DNA from: Mesorhabditis belari
Lineage: Eukaryota > Nematoda > Chromadorea > Rhabditida > Rhabditidae
DNA length: 64,000 nt
Direction: 5' to 3'
Assembly: GCA_958450365.1 (NCBI GenBank)
Contig: CAUEEP010000897.1
Span: 212,501 to 276,500 of the forward strand
In this document: positions 33,750 to 46,204 of the stretch, in pieces
Layout: each line of letters opens with the position of its first letter
Numbering within the stretch: position 1 is the stretch's first letter
Notes under the pieces: generated by a model
The model's input: only the letters and a program-made list of their open reading frames with translations
What the model was told of the DNA's origin: nothing
Databases searched by the model: none
Translations under genes and position numbers: made by a program

Positions 33750-35012
33750 TTAGGTTGGCGACATTGAAATTTCGTTTTTGAGCAACAAGAAAATTTTTTC
33801 GCAAAAAATAAACTGGGGACAATTAATCAACAATATATTCCCCACAGCTATCAATAGCATCTTTCCATCTTTGACGCAAATTATGGATTCCCTCTTGAAA
33901 GAATTGTGCTGGTTTTGATTCAAAGAAAGCAGAGACCCATTTTTTGGTGTCGTCAATGTTTTGGAACTTGTGGCCTTCGAGTGAATGCTGCAAACTTCGA
34001 AATAAATGGTAGTCAGATGGAGCAATATCTGGACTATAAGGCGGATGAACTAGAAGTTCCCAGCCCAATTGCTCAATTTTTTCTTGCGTAATTTTGGCAA
34101 CGTGAGGACGAGCATTGTCGTGTAACAATCGCACTGTTGTCGGATCAATTCCTTTTGAGCGAAGAACCGCGTTCACGCGATCTAGTTGTTGAACGTAAAG
34201 ATTTGCATCAACAGTCTGACCAGAAATTAACACTTCGAAATGAACCAGGTCTCGGATATTCTACCAAATCGACAGCATAACTTTCTTTCCGTGAAAATCC
34301 GGTTTAGGTATTGGCTTTGGAATTTCACCCGGGTCGAGCCATTGTCTTTTCCTTGTAATATTGTCATAATGAATCCATTTCTCATCAGCAGTTAAAATTG
34401 AATCCCAAAATCCACTATTTTTGGAGATTCGAAGCAAATTTCCTGAACAAAGTACTCTGATTGCTTCGTTTGCATCGCTTAGTGAATGTGGAATCCATTT
34501 ACCAGCTTTATTGATCTTGCCCAATTCATGCAAATGGTTTTCGATTGTTTTATGATCACAATCAAAATATTCCGCAAGTTCCGTGTAGTCTTTGTCGGAT
34601 CACTTTCGATTATCTGCTTCAAATCGTCGTTTGCGACAGCCTGCGAGCGGTGTCCTCGCTCCAGATCTTCCAGACTTTCGTCACCCGCTCGAGATCTTTT
34701 GAACCAGTTTTGACATTGACGAACAGTGATAACATCTTTCCCAAATACGTTACAAAGTGATTCATGCGATTCCGTTGATGTTTTTCCTTGTTTGAAATCG
34801 TACAGCAAACAGATGCGAAGTCGATATTTGAGGTCGCCTAGCATCTAAAAGATTTTTTTATTAAAATTCTTCAACTGGGAATAAAGAAAAGGCGCGTAAT
34901 AAAGCACAATAATTATATCTTTAAAACAGAAGAGATTGCGGTGGTAATAGTATCCACAGTGTTAAAATCCATAAAGAGAAACGCAAACGAAATTTCAATG
35001 TCGCCAACCTAA
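33750..35012 (-). mobile_element. Mariner transposon, nearly intact
   Basis: A 1,263 bp element flanked by TA with matching terminal inverted repeats (TTAGGTTGGCGACATTGAA and its complement) of about 28 bp. This is the normal size for the family, and the ends are almost identical, so it is young. It is not the same subfamily as 12896-14422. Confidence 0.95.
33823..34844 (-). pseudogene. Mariner transposase, one frameshift and one stop
   Basis: Starts at 34844 (MLGDLKYRLRICLLYDF). It has the helix-turn-helix region (QCQNWFKRSRAG), the TADEKWIHYDN aspartate, the LLHDNARPH aspartate and [12 protein letters not shown], giving the DD34D triad, and ends SCGEYIVD. Two breaks: a one-base shift near 34597, and an in-frame TAG at about 34261-34263 where the family has tryptophan. 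Otherwise full length, about 340 codons. Low-quality sequence could account for either break. Confidence 0.9.
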
Positions 35013-35689
35013 TACAAAAACCCAGATGTTTCCTTGGTTTTCTTTCTTTTTTCCACCTTTCAACTCACACCTTTTCGATTACACAATAGAAAATGCTTGA
35101 AATTCCACAAATTCCTCCAGGGAATCCACCTGTGAATGAAAAGATGAAAAAGAAAAGAAAAGAAAGGAAAAGATAGGAAAAGGGAAGGAAAAGAAAGGAA
35201 AAGAAACAAAAAGAAATAAGAAATCGACAAAGTCAAGGACAATCCTCTTTTTCCGATTCCATATCCGAAATGAACTCTTTTCTTTGCTTTCTTTTCGAAG
35301 ATTTATTGGTTTTAAAAAGATTTGGTCACTATTTTACCTTGGTCAGAGATCTATTTTATCTAAATTTATCAGAGTTTTCTCTTCTCAACTAATCCATTTC
35401 CCTAGACCATTTAGCTTTCTTATCGACCGTAATCTCTAGCTGATCAAGTCACCCACAATCTCTCTCTAGTTGATCAGGTCATCTACAATCTCTCTCTAGT
35501 TATTGTTGTCAATCTATCCAATACTTTTATATTCGCTATCAATTTTGAACGCTTCGAACAAAGCCTCTTCCTACAATCTAAAAAAAAAACAGTCAAATTC
35601 GATAAAACAAATTTGAAATTCTAAAAAGTACCCAAAATTTCTGCATAACTGCTCCAGTGAAATGCAATCAGTCCAGGGCAGCTAAACCC

Positions 35690-36056
35690 TCAATTCCCCG
35701 ACTATATCTCATCGTCAGCTACATTTTCCGGCCCCACATCGATAGGTTCTGATAAACGGTTCTCGAGATTTCGAGCAAATTAGACGGCGCTCAGGGTGAA
35801 CTACTATTAGAGAAAATACGGTATTCTGTATTTTCTCTAATTGTAGTGCCCTCTCCCCCTCCCTCCGACCGAGCCGAATTGGTGACTATTTTATCGTTCC
35901 CAAGCTTTTGCAGAGGCTCAACACTCAAATCCCCCACTAGATCTCATCGTGAGCTACATTTTTCGACCCCACATCGATAGGTTCTGATAAACGGTTCTCG
36001 AGATTTCGAGTGATTTAGACGACGCTCAAGGTGTACTACTATTAGAGAGAATACGG
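35690..36056. mobile_element. Two CCGTATT MITE copies, inverted orientation
   Basis: One truncated and one fuller copy (ATCTCATCGTCAGC ... GATAGGTTCTGATAAACGG) ending ACTATTAGAGAGAATACGGTA. The 10 bp array starts immediately after the end. Confidence 0.8.
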
Positions 36057-36057
36057 T

Positions 36058-36597
36058 ATCCAATTTTATCCAATTTTAACCAATTTTATCCAATTTTATC
36101 CAATTTTATTCAATTTTATCCAATTTTATCCAATTTTATCCAATTTTATCCAATTTTAACCAATTTTATTCAATCTTATCCAATTTTAACCAATTTTAAC
36201 CAATTTTATCTAATTTTATCCAATTTTAACCAATTTTATCCAATTTTAACCAATTTTAACCAATTTTATCCAATTTTATCCAATTTTAACCAATTTTATC
36301 CAATTTTATCCAATTTTATCCAATTTTATCCAATTTTATCCAATTTTATCCAATTTTATCCAATTTTATCCAATTTTATCCAATTTTATCCAATTTTATC
36401 CAATTTTAACCAATTTTATCCAATTTTAACCAATTTTATCCAATTTTAACCAATTTTATCCAATTTTAACCAATTTTATCCAATTTTAACCAATTTTATC
36501 CAATTTTAACCAATTTTATCCAATTTTAACCAATTTTATCCAATTTTATCCAATTTTAACCAATTTTATCCAATTTTAACCAATTTTATCCAATTTA
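36058..36597. repeat. 10 bp array CAATTTTATC/CAATTTTAAC, phased T-tracts
   Basis: About 54 tandem decamers over 540 bp with almost no length variation. TTTT recurs every 10 bp, close to the helical repeat, which predicts strongly curved DNA. Position 9 alternates T/A in blocks. Confidence 0.95.
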
Positions 36598-37419
36598 CTC
36601 ACCCATTTCTCGTCATTTCTTTTTTTCTTTCGTTTTCAAACCGAAACCCCAAAATTTTCCACCTGATTTCCTTTTGAAAATTGTGTTTTTTTTTTGTTTT
36701 TTTTGTTTCTTTTTTTAGAAATTTATCTAATTTTCTTTCAAAATCAATTTTCCCGCAAAAAAACCTAAAAATTCTCATTAGTGAACGCAAGAAAAATGAC
36801 ATTAAAAAGAGAAATTACAGATTTTTTCGATAAAATTCATAAAATCTTCAAGTTTTTCTATCAAAAACTTATCATTGATACTTTTTTTAAAAAAATAAAT
36901 CAATTATTGCATCTTTTCTTTGCAAAACAAGTTTAATGTTATGTTTTTTTTGCCTAAAAATAGCTTCTTTGAAGGGAAAAGATATCGATTTGCATGGGGA
37001 AACTTTCGAAAAACAGTCCGGAATCTGAAAATTTTCTTTTTTTTTGAATTGATATCAAATTTGAACTCAAATTTCTTTTCTTTCTTTAGGAAAAATAGGA
37101 ATAGGAAGAGTATGAAAGCCTTAATAACTTGAGGATTATTGAGAAACTAAAATAAAAGTACTCTTCAATTCCACAAAACGATGGAGCAGGAGCTGGAGCA
37201 GGAGCATCGAGCTTTCCACTAAACTTGGATCTACTTTTGCCCGAGTTCTAGACCTGTATTGTCTAATAGTAAGAGTGTCTAATAGTAGAATGTCTAATAG
37301 TACTGAGTTCAATCCCCTCTTCAGAAATCCATTGCCAATTCCTTCACTTCTTTATTACTAATATGTGTGGTTTTGATTCGCAATTAGAGCAGGAGCCCAC
37401 GGTTCTGAAAACCCAGGTA

Positions 37420-37690
37420 TTTCTTTCTTTCTTTCTTTCTTTGCTTCCTTTCTTTGCTTCCTTTCTTTCTTTGCTTCCTTTTCTTTCTATCTTTCTTTTC
37501 TTTTCTTTCTGTCTTTCTTTTCTTTCTTCCTTCATTTTCTTTCTCTCTTTTCCTTCTGTCTCTTCTTTCTTTCTTTTCTTTTCTTTCTTACTTTTCTTCC
37601 TTTCTTCCTTTCGTTCTTTCTTTCTTTCTTTATTTTCTTCCTTTCTTCCTTCCTTCCTTCCTCTCTTCCTTCCTTTCTTTCTATTCTTTT
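37420..37690. repeat. TTTCTTTC pyrimidine tract
   Basis: Imperfect CT-rich microsatellite of about 270 bp. The Phe/Ser-rich and Lys/Glu-rich frames are artefacts. Confidence 0.85.
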
Positions 37691-37941
37691 CCAAATCTCT
37701 TTTCTAATTTTCAATTTCCCCATAAACACGGCGCAAAATGAAAAATTTAGTTGAATTCCTCAACTTTTACGAATTCTTATCATTTTTCCTTTCTCAAGAG
37801 AGTTCTTTTGTAAATAAACAATTGACAGTATCTTCTTAATAAAAATTCGGTACTTTTTTACCCCAAACCATTAGGGGAAACTTTCACCAACATCTTAACA
37901 ACTTCTATAGAACTTTTTGCGCCTTTTCCAGCTTTTTTTCC

Positions 37942-38124
37942 TCAGCTTCTTTTCCAATAAGCATTTCCAATTGATTTCCATTTCCAAAGTAGTGCCATAT
38001 CCTTGAGTTTATCTAGTAATTTATCTTCAAATAGATCATCGGGAAGGTTCATAAAGTTGACGAGCTTTCGTTGCTCTCTTGAAGTTGACGAACTGATCCC
38101 TTGAAGGAAGTCGAGCGAATCCAT
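37942..38124 (-). CDS. Small hypothetical ORF or exon, 60 aa
   Basis: The frame starts MDSLDFLQGISSSTSREQR and ends WKRS. Unlike its neighbours it is not low complexity, uses mixed codons and has an amphipathic DDLFEDKLLDKLKDMALLW stretch. No family, signal peptide or flanking exons are recognised. It could be a real small gene, an exon, or chance. Confidence 0.25.
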   Translation of the reverse strand: MDSLDFLQGISSSTSREQRKLVNFMNLPDDLFEDKLLDKLKDMALLWKWKSIGNAYWKRS

Positions 38125-38805
38125 TGTACCAGATAATCAGAATGATCATTTAACCCTTTTAAAATAATCTAATCTTTATGTAAATTAAGCAAATTAAGCA
38201 AATTAAGCAAATTATGCAAAATTAAGCAAAATTATTGGATTAACGCACAAATTTGCATAAAAAAAGTGAAAATTCATGGTTTTGGGGCTTCTAAAGTAAA
38301 AGGATACCAATTTGTCTTACCAATATACCAATTTGTCTTCAGAGAAATTGATTTCCTTTTCTTATTTCCACAAAAAAAAACATTACCTCCTTTTGTATGC
38401 ATCAAGACGGGGAATTGGGTTGAAAAAAAGGGGAAAGGGAAAGGGGAAAAGAAGAAAAGAAGAAAAGAAAGGAATGCTATGGGTATCGATTAAAAATTGA
38501 GAAGAAAAGAGGAAAGGAGATGAAGGAGCTGTGAATGCTCAGGAGAGATTTTTTCTTCTTCTTCTTCTTCGTCTTTTTTAAATGAGAAATTGGTACTTTT
38601 AAATGGAAATTTGTATTGAAAATTTGCATTGAAAATTTGCATTTTAAAATGGCAAGCTTCGTAGATACGCTTTGACGAATTTGTGTTTCTTATGGCGCTC
38701 ATTTTAAATTCTAATATTAGGTTTTCCATTAAAGCGGACTTTTTTTTCAACTAGATTCCTTTTTACGAACGAACTTAATGGATTAGAAATTGATTTTACA
38801 AATGT

Positions 38806-39687
38806 TAAATGCATCAAATGAAATACATTTTCCACCATTGAAAACATCTAGATTTTCTCTGCAAAATCGTTGTCGCCTATTTAGAAAACCTTTCGTTTTT
38901 TTAGGGGGTTTTTCGGGAGTCTTTGTAAATGTGTAAATGACTTGTAAATATGCCATTTTGATAGGGCGAAAGCCATCAAAATCATTGAGAAATTCAGCTC
39001 TGAAGTTGGAGTCACAGTAGTCACTGAGACACTCACAGTACTTACTGTGAGTCCAACTTTGGAGCTGATCTTCTCGATGATTTTGATGGCTTTCGCCCCA
39101 TCAAAATAGCACATTTACAAGTCAGAATTTCATGAAGAATCAAATGTTGGCATTTACAGGACGATCCAAAGTCTCTAAGTATGATTTTCATGCTGATCGG
39201 GGAGTATTGGTTTTCCAGTAAGAAAAATCAGACTGAAAATCATACTGAAAATCATAATTAAAGCCTTTGGATCGTCCTGTAAATTCCACCATTCGATTTT
39301 CCATGAAATTCTGACTTGTTAATGTGCCATTTTGATGGGGCGAAAGCCATCAAAATCATCGAGAAGATCAGCTCCAAAGTTGGACTCACAGTAAGTACTG
39401 TGAGTGTCTCAGTGACTACTGTGACTCCAACTTCAGAGCTGAATTTCTCAATGATTTTGATGGCTTTCGCCCCATCGAAATGTCACATTTTCATGGAGAA
39501 TTTCATGGAGAATCCAATGATGCCAATTCTAGACCTAAAGTGGCCCTAGTGGCTCTAGGTCTGACTCAATTAAATGCACTAAATGAAATACATTTTCCAC
39601 CATTGGAAACATCTAGATTTTCTCCGCAAAATCGTTGTCGGCTACTTAGAAAACCTTTCGTTTTGTTGAGGGGTTTTTTTCGGGAGT
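38806..39687. mobile_element. Nested foldback between 115 bp direct repeats
   Basis: Direct repeats at about 38806-38922 and 39570-39687 (AAATGAAATACATTTTCCAC ... AAAACCTTTCG) enclose two palindromic ~165 bp modules (38948-39115 and 39321-39488). These are inverted to each other, and an inner pair (GGACGATCCAAAG at 39160 and its complement at 39272) lies between them. Each module is itself a hairpin (GGGCGAAAGCCATCAAAATC and complement). A diverged module lies at 41394-41492. Confidence 0.75.
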
Positions 39688-40244
39688 ATAAAGGCAGACA
39701 AAATTGGAGAGTTGGTAACTTCTTTTGATCAGAACTGACACTAACTTTCTATGGCATAGAAAGATCAATCTCTGCTGCATTTCTAGTAAAAATTACTAGT
39801 AAAATCGATGCAGCCGTTTTCTACAAATTTCATTCTTCTTCACATCCTCATAAACGATCAAAAACCTTTATTTTGAGGCTTTCTTTTTCAAATGAAAATT
39901 CAGATTTCATGATTTCTCGCAAACAAAAAAAAGTACAGTATTTGCGTACAGTAGCTGTACTTTTTTTTGTGGCAAATCATTGCCATAAATCCATAAATCC
40001 AAGCAAATTCCAAAACCAATTCAATTCTTTTCTTTTTTTTTCACTTTAAAGTCATCTTTTTACATCATTTTTTACTTTTTACATCACAAAATTTTCCTTT
40101 TTTTTTGTCAGACAAAATCACATTTTTTTTGCTCAGTCAATTTCTCGAAAAGGTGAGAGGGAAATTGTTCTGTAAATAAAAGACTTTCGGGAACGTTTTC
40201 AGCACATTTTTTTCAATCACCTAACTAGCACGTAACTAGAAAAC

Positions 40245-40308
40245 TAGAAAACTAGAAAACTAGAAACTAGAAACTAGAAACTAGAAACTAGAAACTAGAA
40301 AACTAGAA
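40245..40308. repeat. ACTAGAAA repeat
   Basis: About eight 7-8 bp units. Confidence 0.8.
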
Positions 40309-40633
40309 AAAAAAAGCGAATTTTAAAAATCTCTTAAGAAATCTAATCCGTTTTCTTTTACAGCTGTACCTTTTTTTTTTCTCTGAACACTTTGCAGCTT
40401 TCTCTGTTGTTGTTTTTCTCTTTTTACTTCACTTACCTTTACTTCATTTTGTCTTTTTTCTCATTTACTTTAAAGAAATGCATTTGCTAAGTGGAAAAAA
40501 TTGGAAAACGAAACTAGAATCTCGAGTTTTTTTGATCAAAAATGAACAAAGATCACTGGATTTCTGGGGTTTTTTCTTTTAAAGCTTTTTGTTTTTAAAG
40601 CTTTTTGTTTTTAAAGCTTTTTGCTTTTTTTTG

Positions 40634-40868
40634 CTTTACTAGAGCTTTACTAGAGCTTTACTAGAGCTTTACTAGAGCTTTACTACAGCTTTACTAGAGC
40701 TTTACTAGAGCTTTACTAGAGCTTTACTAGAGCTTTACTAGAGCTTTACTAGAGCTTTACTAGAGCTTTACTAGAGCTTTACTAGAGCTTTACTACAGCT
40801 TTACTAGAGCTTTACTAGAGCTTTACTACAGCTTTACTAGAGCTTTACTACAGCTTTACTAGAGCTTT
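40634..40868. repeat. 11 bp array GCTTTACTAGA
   Basis: About 21 copies, some with CTACA in place of CTAGA. Confidence 0.9.
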
Positions 40869-41185
40869 TTTTTGCTAGAGCTATTGATTTTCGATTCTCA
40901 TTGTCAATAGGCGTAAAACGGAAAAACGAGATTTAATCTTTGAAAAACTATAAACGAGACTTTTAACAGTAACTCTTTTTCAAGAGTTTTTCTGATCAAA
41001 AGATTCGGCTTGAATGATTGTATCTTTATGTGAAAAGAAATCCTCGAAAAGTAGTCAAATCTTCGTATTGAAGTGCTCAAATCTTGGTGTTTCTTTGTAC
41101 ACCTATTGACAATCCGACCGAAACACCGACAATCAGAAGCGAGACTTTGTACTAACCTTGTAAACTTGTAAACGAACGCTTTCTC

Positions 41186-41312
41186 GAGCACTGGAGCACT
41201 GGAGCACTGGAGCACTGGAGCACTGGAGCACTGGAGCACTGGAGCACTGGAGCACTGGAGCACTGGAGCACTGGAGCACTGGAGCACTGGAGCACTGGAG
41301 CACTGGAGCACT
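41186..41312. repeat. 8 bp array GAGCACTG
   Basis: About 16 perfect copies; very homogeneous. Confidence 0.95.
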
Positions 41313-42237
41313 CTTATTTTCTTGAGAGCATGGAAATTCTGAACTTGAGCTTGTTAGCTTTTCAGCTCAGGCTCAGGCTCAAGTTCAGACTTGTTAATGT
41401 GCTATTTGAACATCCCGCTAGCTATCCAAAACATCGAGAAATTTAGCTCCAAAGTTGGACTCACAGTAGACACTGTGAGTGTCACAGTTTACGATCAGAT
41501 TTGCTTCAAATCAAAGCTAGATTAGCTCAGATCAGATCAAGGACAAATCAGACTCGGGGATGAACTAGAGGCAACGCAAGCCAAGCTCCTATAAAAACGA
41601 AGAATCATGTTTTGTTTAACGAAACAACAAGCTTTTCAGCTTCAACTTGTTAGCCTAAGCCATGCTTTGTGCTGTAAACACAAACACTTCAGCAAAGGAA
41701 ACAGTTCAGCATTTCTAGTGCACTCATTTCGTCATTTGCTCAACATAATAATGAATTAAGGTTGCGTCAGAAAGGTTTGCGTTTAAGCACTTCAAGCACA
41801 AAGCATAAAGCATCAAGCCCAAAGAACAGCTTCAAGGGTCAACCTTTGTAAACGTTCATTATCTGGTGCACTTAAATCTTCAGTTTTAAATAGTACAGTT
41901 CCATTTTTTATCAGTTTTTCGTTGAGTCATTCAATTTCCATTTCGTTATCATGATTTAAACGTTTCCGGAAGGCAATGATCTGAAAATCATTCCCGATTT
42001 GCAAATCAAGTCAAATGAGTCATTTATTTTTAGTCTTTTCATTAAGAAATCTTTCTCTTTTCATCGATTTCATTACCATCTCTTTTTCGGTGAGAAATCC
42101 TCTTTTTCCCCTTTCTTTTCCCCGTTCTCTTTCCGAAAACTGGCCCACTCCAACGATAAACACTTATCTTGATTCATATGTCTCAAGAAAAAACCTCAAA
42201 AAACCAATCTTTCTACACTAAAACGTAGTTCAAATCA

Positions 42238-43042
42238 ATCGTTTCATTCAATTCATTCATTTAATTAATTCATTTAATTAATTCATTTAATTAATTCATT
42301 TAATTAATTCATTTAATTCATTCATTTAATTCATTCATTTAATTCATTCATTTAATTCATTCATTTAATTCAATTATTCAATTCCATCATTTAATTCAAT
42401 TCAATCAATCAATTCAATTCAATCACTCAATTCAATCACTCAATTAAATCATTCAATTCAATCAATCAATCCAATCCAATCAATTCAATCAATCACTCAA
42501 TTAAATCATTCAATTCAATCATTCAATTCAATCAATCAATCCAATCAATTCAATCAATCAATCAATTCAATCATTCAATTCAATCACTCAATTCAATCAC
42601 TCAATTCAATCACTCAATTCAATCACTCAATTCAATCACTCAATTCAATCACTCAATTCAATCATTCAATTCAATCAATCAATCCAATCAATTCAATCAA
42701 TCAATCAATTCAATCATTCAATTCAATCACTCAATTCAATCACTCAATTCAATCACTCAATTCAATCACTCAATTCAATCACTCAATTCAATCATTCAAT
42801 TCAATCAATCAATCCAATCAATTCAATCAATCACTCAATTCAATCAATCAATCCAATCAATTCAACCAATCAATCAATCCAATCAATCAATCCAATCAAT
42901 TCAATCAATCACTCAATTCAATCATTCAATTCAATCAATCAATCCAATCAATTCAATCAATCACTCAATTCAATTCAATCATTTAATTCAATTCAATCAA
43001 TTCAATCAATCCAATCAATTCAATCACTCAATTCAATCAATC
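42238..43042. repeat. AATTCAATCACTC / AATCAATC / ATTCATTTA satellite-like block
   Basis: About 800 bp of related 8-13 bp units with a higher-order order (runs of AATCACTCAATTC alternate with AATCAATCCAATC). This is the longest array in the window. Confidence 0.9.
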
Positions 43043-43555
43043 AAAACTAAATCTCTAAACATTTTAAACATTTTCTATACAATACAATACAATTTTTCTG
43101 TAAAACATTGTCTTTTTATGTCATCTTCTTCAGCTTTAACCATTGGTCGTTGTTTGTCCCGATTCAGAGTGTGCTTTCTGTGCAATTTCTAAGCTCTCAG
43201 AAAAGAATCAAGAATACAATTTATGAAAGATTTCTAGACAATCATCTAGAGAAAACTTTCTTGCAAAAATCTGATGAAGAGGGACGAAAAGAAAGTACAA
43301 AAAAGCGGCTCATATTGCTGAAAAACTAGGCCAAACTATGGTAGCTCATTTACAGTTTAGCTTAGCTGAATTTGGCTTAATTTAGGCTAAATTTTAGCTT
43401 AGTTTGGCTTGAATACCTTCTTGACAGTTGTCACAATTGTGTTTTGAACTTTTAAACTTGTGAAAGCTTACGAAATTTTTCGTTCCTTTTCTTTTCTGGC
43501 TCGATTTCTCTTTCCCAATTCATTTCTCTTTCCCAATTCTATTTAATTCTGGTTT

Positions 43556-43743
43556 TTTGGCTTGGCTTGGCTTGGCTGGGCTTGGCTTGGCTTGTCTGGA
43601 CTTGGCTTGGCTTGGCTTGGCTTGGCTTGACTCGGATTGGCTTGGCTTGGCTTGGCTTGGCTTGACTCGGATTGGCTTGGCTTGGCTGGGCTTGGCTTGA
43701 CTGAGCTTGTCTTGGCTTGGCTTGGCTTGGCTTGGCTTGGCTT
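43556..43743. repeat. GGCTT pentamer array
   Basis: About 37 pentamers with occasional GACTC/GATTG variants. The lysine-proline-serine-alanine frame on the minus strand is spurious. Confidence 0.9.
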
Positions 43744-43885
43744 AATGCTTCGGTTCAATATTGTGTGACCTTTCTCATGTACTTTCTCGTGTACTTTCTC
43801 TTGTACTTTCCCTTGTACTCTCTCTTTTCCTTTCTCTTTTACTCGACTTTTGTTTGATTCTAAACCAATACTGTGCACTAGACAT

Positions 43886-44085
43886 GGAAAAATTCCAATC
43901 CGAACCTAATTTCACCGTCGTTTTCTCAGCCACTTCTTAACCGATTGCTCTGAAATCTTGTCTACAAGCTGAAAATATCGATTTCTATCTGTAGACAAAA
44001 TTTCAGAGCAATTGGCCAAGAAACGGCCAAGAAAACAAAGGTAGAATTAGGTTCGGACTGGAATTTCCCCATGCCTACTGTGCCA
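43886..44085. mobile_element. Small inverted-repeat element
   Basis: The ends ATTCCAATCCGAACCTAAT and ATTAGGTTCGGACTGGAAT pair, with an inner TTTTGTCTACA/TGTAGACAAAAT-type pairing. Its TTTTCTCAGCC(G/A) segment is shared with the esterase-intron repeats at 21500 and 22130. Confidence 0.7.
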
Positions 44086-44595
44086 AATCCATAACCATTT
44101 TAAAATAACATTTTTCTATCCGTAGATTATAACTGTGAAAGCTTTCCAATGCAAAAGTTAAAAACACAATTTTTAAACACGTTTTCATAAAAACACACCT
44201 GTTTTGAATGTGAGTTTTGTTTTCTTTTTCAAACTTTTCCTTTTTCTCTTTCCTTTTCTCCGCTCCCGAAATTCCTAAAAGTTGAATGACGCAAAAGTGA
44301 CTTTTCTCTAGCCACCTTTCCTAGCGCTTTTTCGTCATCGTTTTCTTTTTCTAAATGCAGAAATTCTTGTAAACGATCTTTCTAGTGCACTGGAATCTTT
44401 TATTTAACTTTAAAATTCAAATTTTTGCCTCAAAAGTAGAGTAAAGTTTAGTTTTACTGTAGTGGATAAAAGAAAAGTCTTCAAAAAATCGAATATTCAA
44501 GAAAGACTTCAAAAAGCATACAAGTTGAATGATATCTCGATGTTAATGATAGCTTTTTGATCTTAATAGTTTAAAGTAGACTTCGGAAAACAAAA

Positions 44596-45082
44596 CTTAA
44601 CCAAAACCAAAACCAAAACCACCAAAACAAACCAAAACCAAAACCAAAACCAAAACCAAAACAAACCAAAACCAGAACAAAACCAAAACTAACCAAAACT
44701 CGCCAATATCTCGCGACCGGGAGGAGCTAGCGAAAATCTGTTTGCAGATTTGAAATCAGCATCCAAAAATCTATCCCATAGGCTATTTTTTGTTTCGAAA
44801 TTTCGAGGTCGTGTTTTGGTCCTTTTTTCGGCCGCGAGCTTTTGTGGAGTGAGCAAAAAGTGAAAGGCAAATTTGCATTTTACATTAAAATTGCATTTTA
44901 CATTAAAATTTGCATTTTACATTAAAATTTGCATTTTACAATTTTAAATTTACAGGTTAATTTATATGCAAATTGAGTTTTGGTTTGTTTTGTTGTTTTG
45001 GTTTTGGTTTTGGTCTGTTTTGGTGTTTTGGTTTTGGTTTTGGTTTTGGTTTAGTCTTGGTCTGTTTTGGCTTTGGTTTTGT
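44596..45082. repeat. Facing CCAAAA and TTTTGG arrays
   Basis: A (CCAAAA)n array (44596-44700) faces its complement (TTTTGG)n at 44990-45082 across about 290 bp of non-repeat sequence. A second short repeat (TTGCATTTTACATTAAAA) lies between them. It could fold into a large hairpin. Confidence 0.8.
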
Positions 45083-45190
45083 TTGCCGAACTCTAGTTTA
45101 AAGTAAACATTTTGATGAAAATGTAGAATAAACTTGTATTTGAAACAAAGAACAATTAACTTTACAGATCAAAAAAAAACTAAAGAAAAA

Positions 45191-45274
45191 GTAGCATGGC
45201 GGACTCGAACCAGAGAACTTCAGTCCCAACTTTGCCTTCTATTCTAACTCACTACCACTCGGCCACCACTGCTT
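45191..45274 (-). ncRNA. tRNA-like sequence, class II shape
   Basis: Minus strand: perfect A box TGGCCGAGTGG and perfect B box GGTTCGAGTCC. About 20 nt of variable arm, and ends AGCAGTGG / CCATGCT that pair with one slip. Best class II (Ser/Leu-like) candidate in the window, but the anticodon stem is weak. Confidence 0.5.
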
Positions 45275-45653
45275 CTGAAAAGCCCTCGGGAAAATCTGCT
45301 TATTCTCTGCTTATAAACTCGGGGCATGATAATTCCAGACAAAACTTCGAACACTTGTAGCTTCTGACAGAGTGCTCCATAACAGAAACGGAAGGCAGAT
45401 TCGGATTCAGCGTGAAATTCAGTGTTAAATTTCTGCGTCGAATAAGCCTAAGCCTAAGCCTAAAGATCCAGAAAATCGGGAGTTAGCCCAAACCAAAATG
45501 GTGCAAAGCGCTAGCCGCTAGCCTTTGCATTAAGTCCAAGCCTAAGCCTGAGCCAAATGTCATTTGCCAAATGTCAAATGCCAAATGTCAACCACACCCA
45601 GTTGGCATTCCCTTTTGAGCCAAACTTTCCCTCGTTTTGTGCAATGAAAACAG

Positions 45654-45866
45654 ATGTTCCCGGTTAAATTCCAGAAAAACACGCAAAGCATTATTGATCA
45701 GAGGGAAAAGATCAAAAGAAACGCTGACAAGATTAAGCACAAAGTCGACTTTCCAAACGATTCTCGAGTGATTCTTTTGAAAGTAAGAATATTATTGACA
45801 TTGTTAAGTATTGACATAATATTATTGGCAATCGTTTATTCATTCTGGCATCGGGCTAAGCTTTAG
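45654..45866 (+). CDS. Small hypothetical ORF or 5' exon, 70 aa
   Basis: Starts MFPVKFQKNTQ just after AAAACAG and contains a charged stretch. It either runs into a membrane-like helix (LLTLLSIDIILLAIVYSFW) or splices at TTGAAA/gtaaga (45786). Not low complexity. It lies 1.1 kb upstream of the sphingomyelin synthase start and could belong to an upstream exon. No family recognised. Confidence 0.2.
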   Translation: MFPVKFQKNTQSIIDQREKIKRNADKIKHKVDFPNDSRVILLKVRILLTLLSIDIILLAIVYSFWHRAKL

Positions 45867-46204
45867 AGTTCAAAATTAGCATTTATCCGTGCAAGAATTG
45901 CCCATTTCCCCGTTTTCTTCAAAAAAAATATGTCCTTTTCTCTATTTTTGTTTATTCCATTCACTTTTCCTTTTTTCTTTCCTTTTTTTCTTTCCTTTTT
46001 TTCTTTCCTTTTTTTCTTTTTCATTTACTTTCCAATTGATATCTCTTTTTCTGAATGATTCTCCCTTGATGACAACAAAGCGATTCCCCCTCTTCTTCTT
46101 TTCTTTCTCTTCACTTTTCTAATATAAACATTCTGTGTTTTGCGAGCAAAGTCGAGAATAATAGATCAAATTAATCATCTGTTTCGGAAAAAAATTCCAT
46201 TTTA

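Noticed and set aside
37344..37741. Lys/Glu-rich and Phe/Ser-rich frames
   Set aside because: Pyrimidine/purine microsatellite; no codon structure.
38881..39549. Two similar 77-codon frames (KIIEKISSKVGLTVSTVSV) as a duplicated gene
   Set aside because: They are the two halves of a nested palindrome; the peptide similarity follows from the inverted repeat.
45191..45274. Functional class II tRNA
   Set aside because: Both promoter boxes are perfect, but the anticodon stem is weak and the acceptor slips by one base; kept only as tRNA-like.
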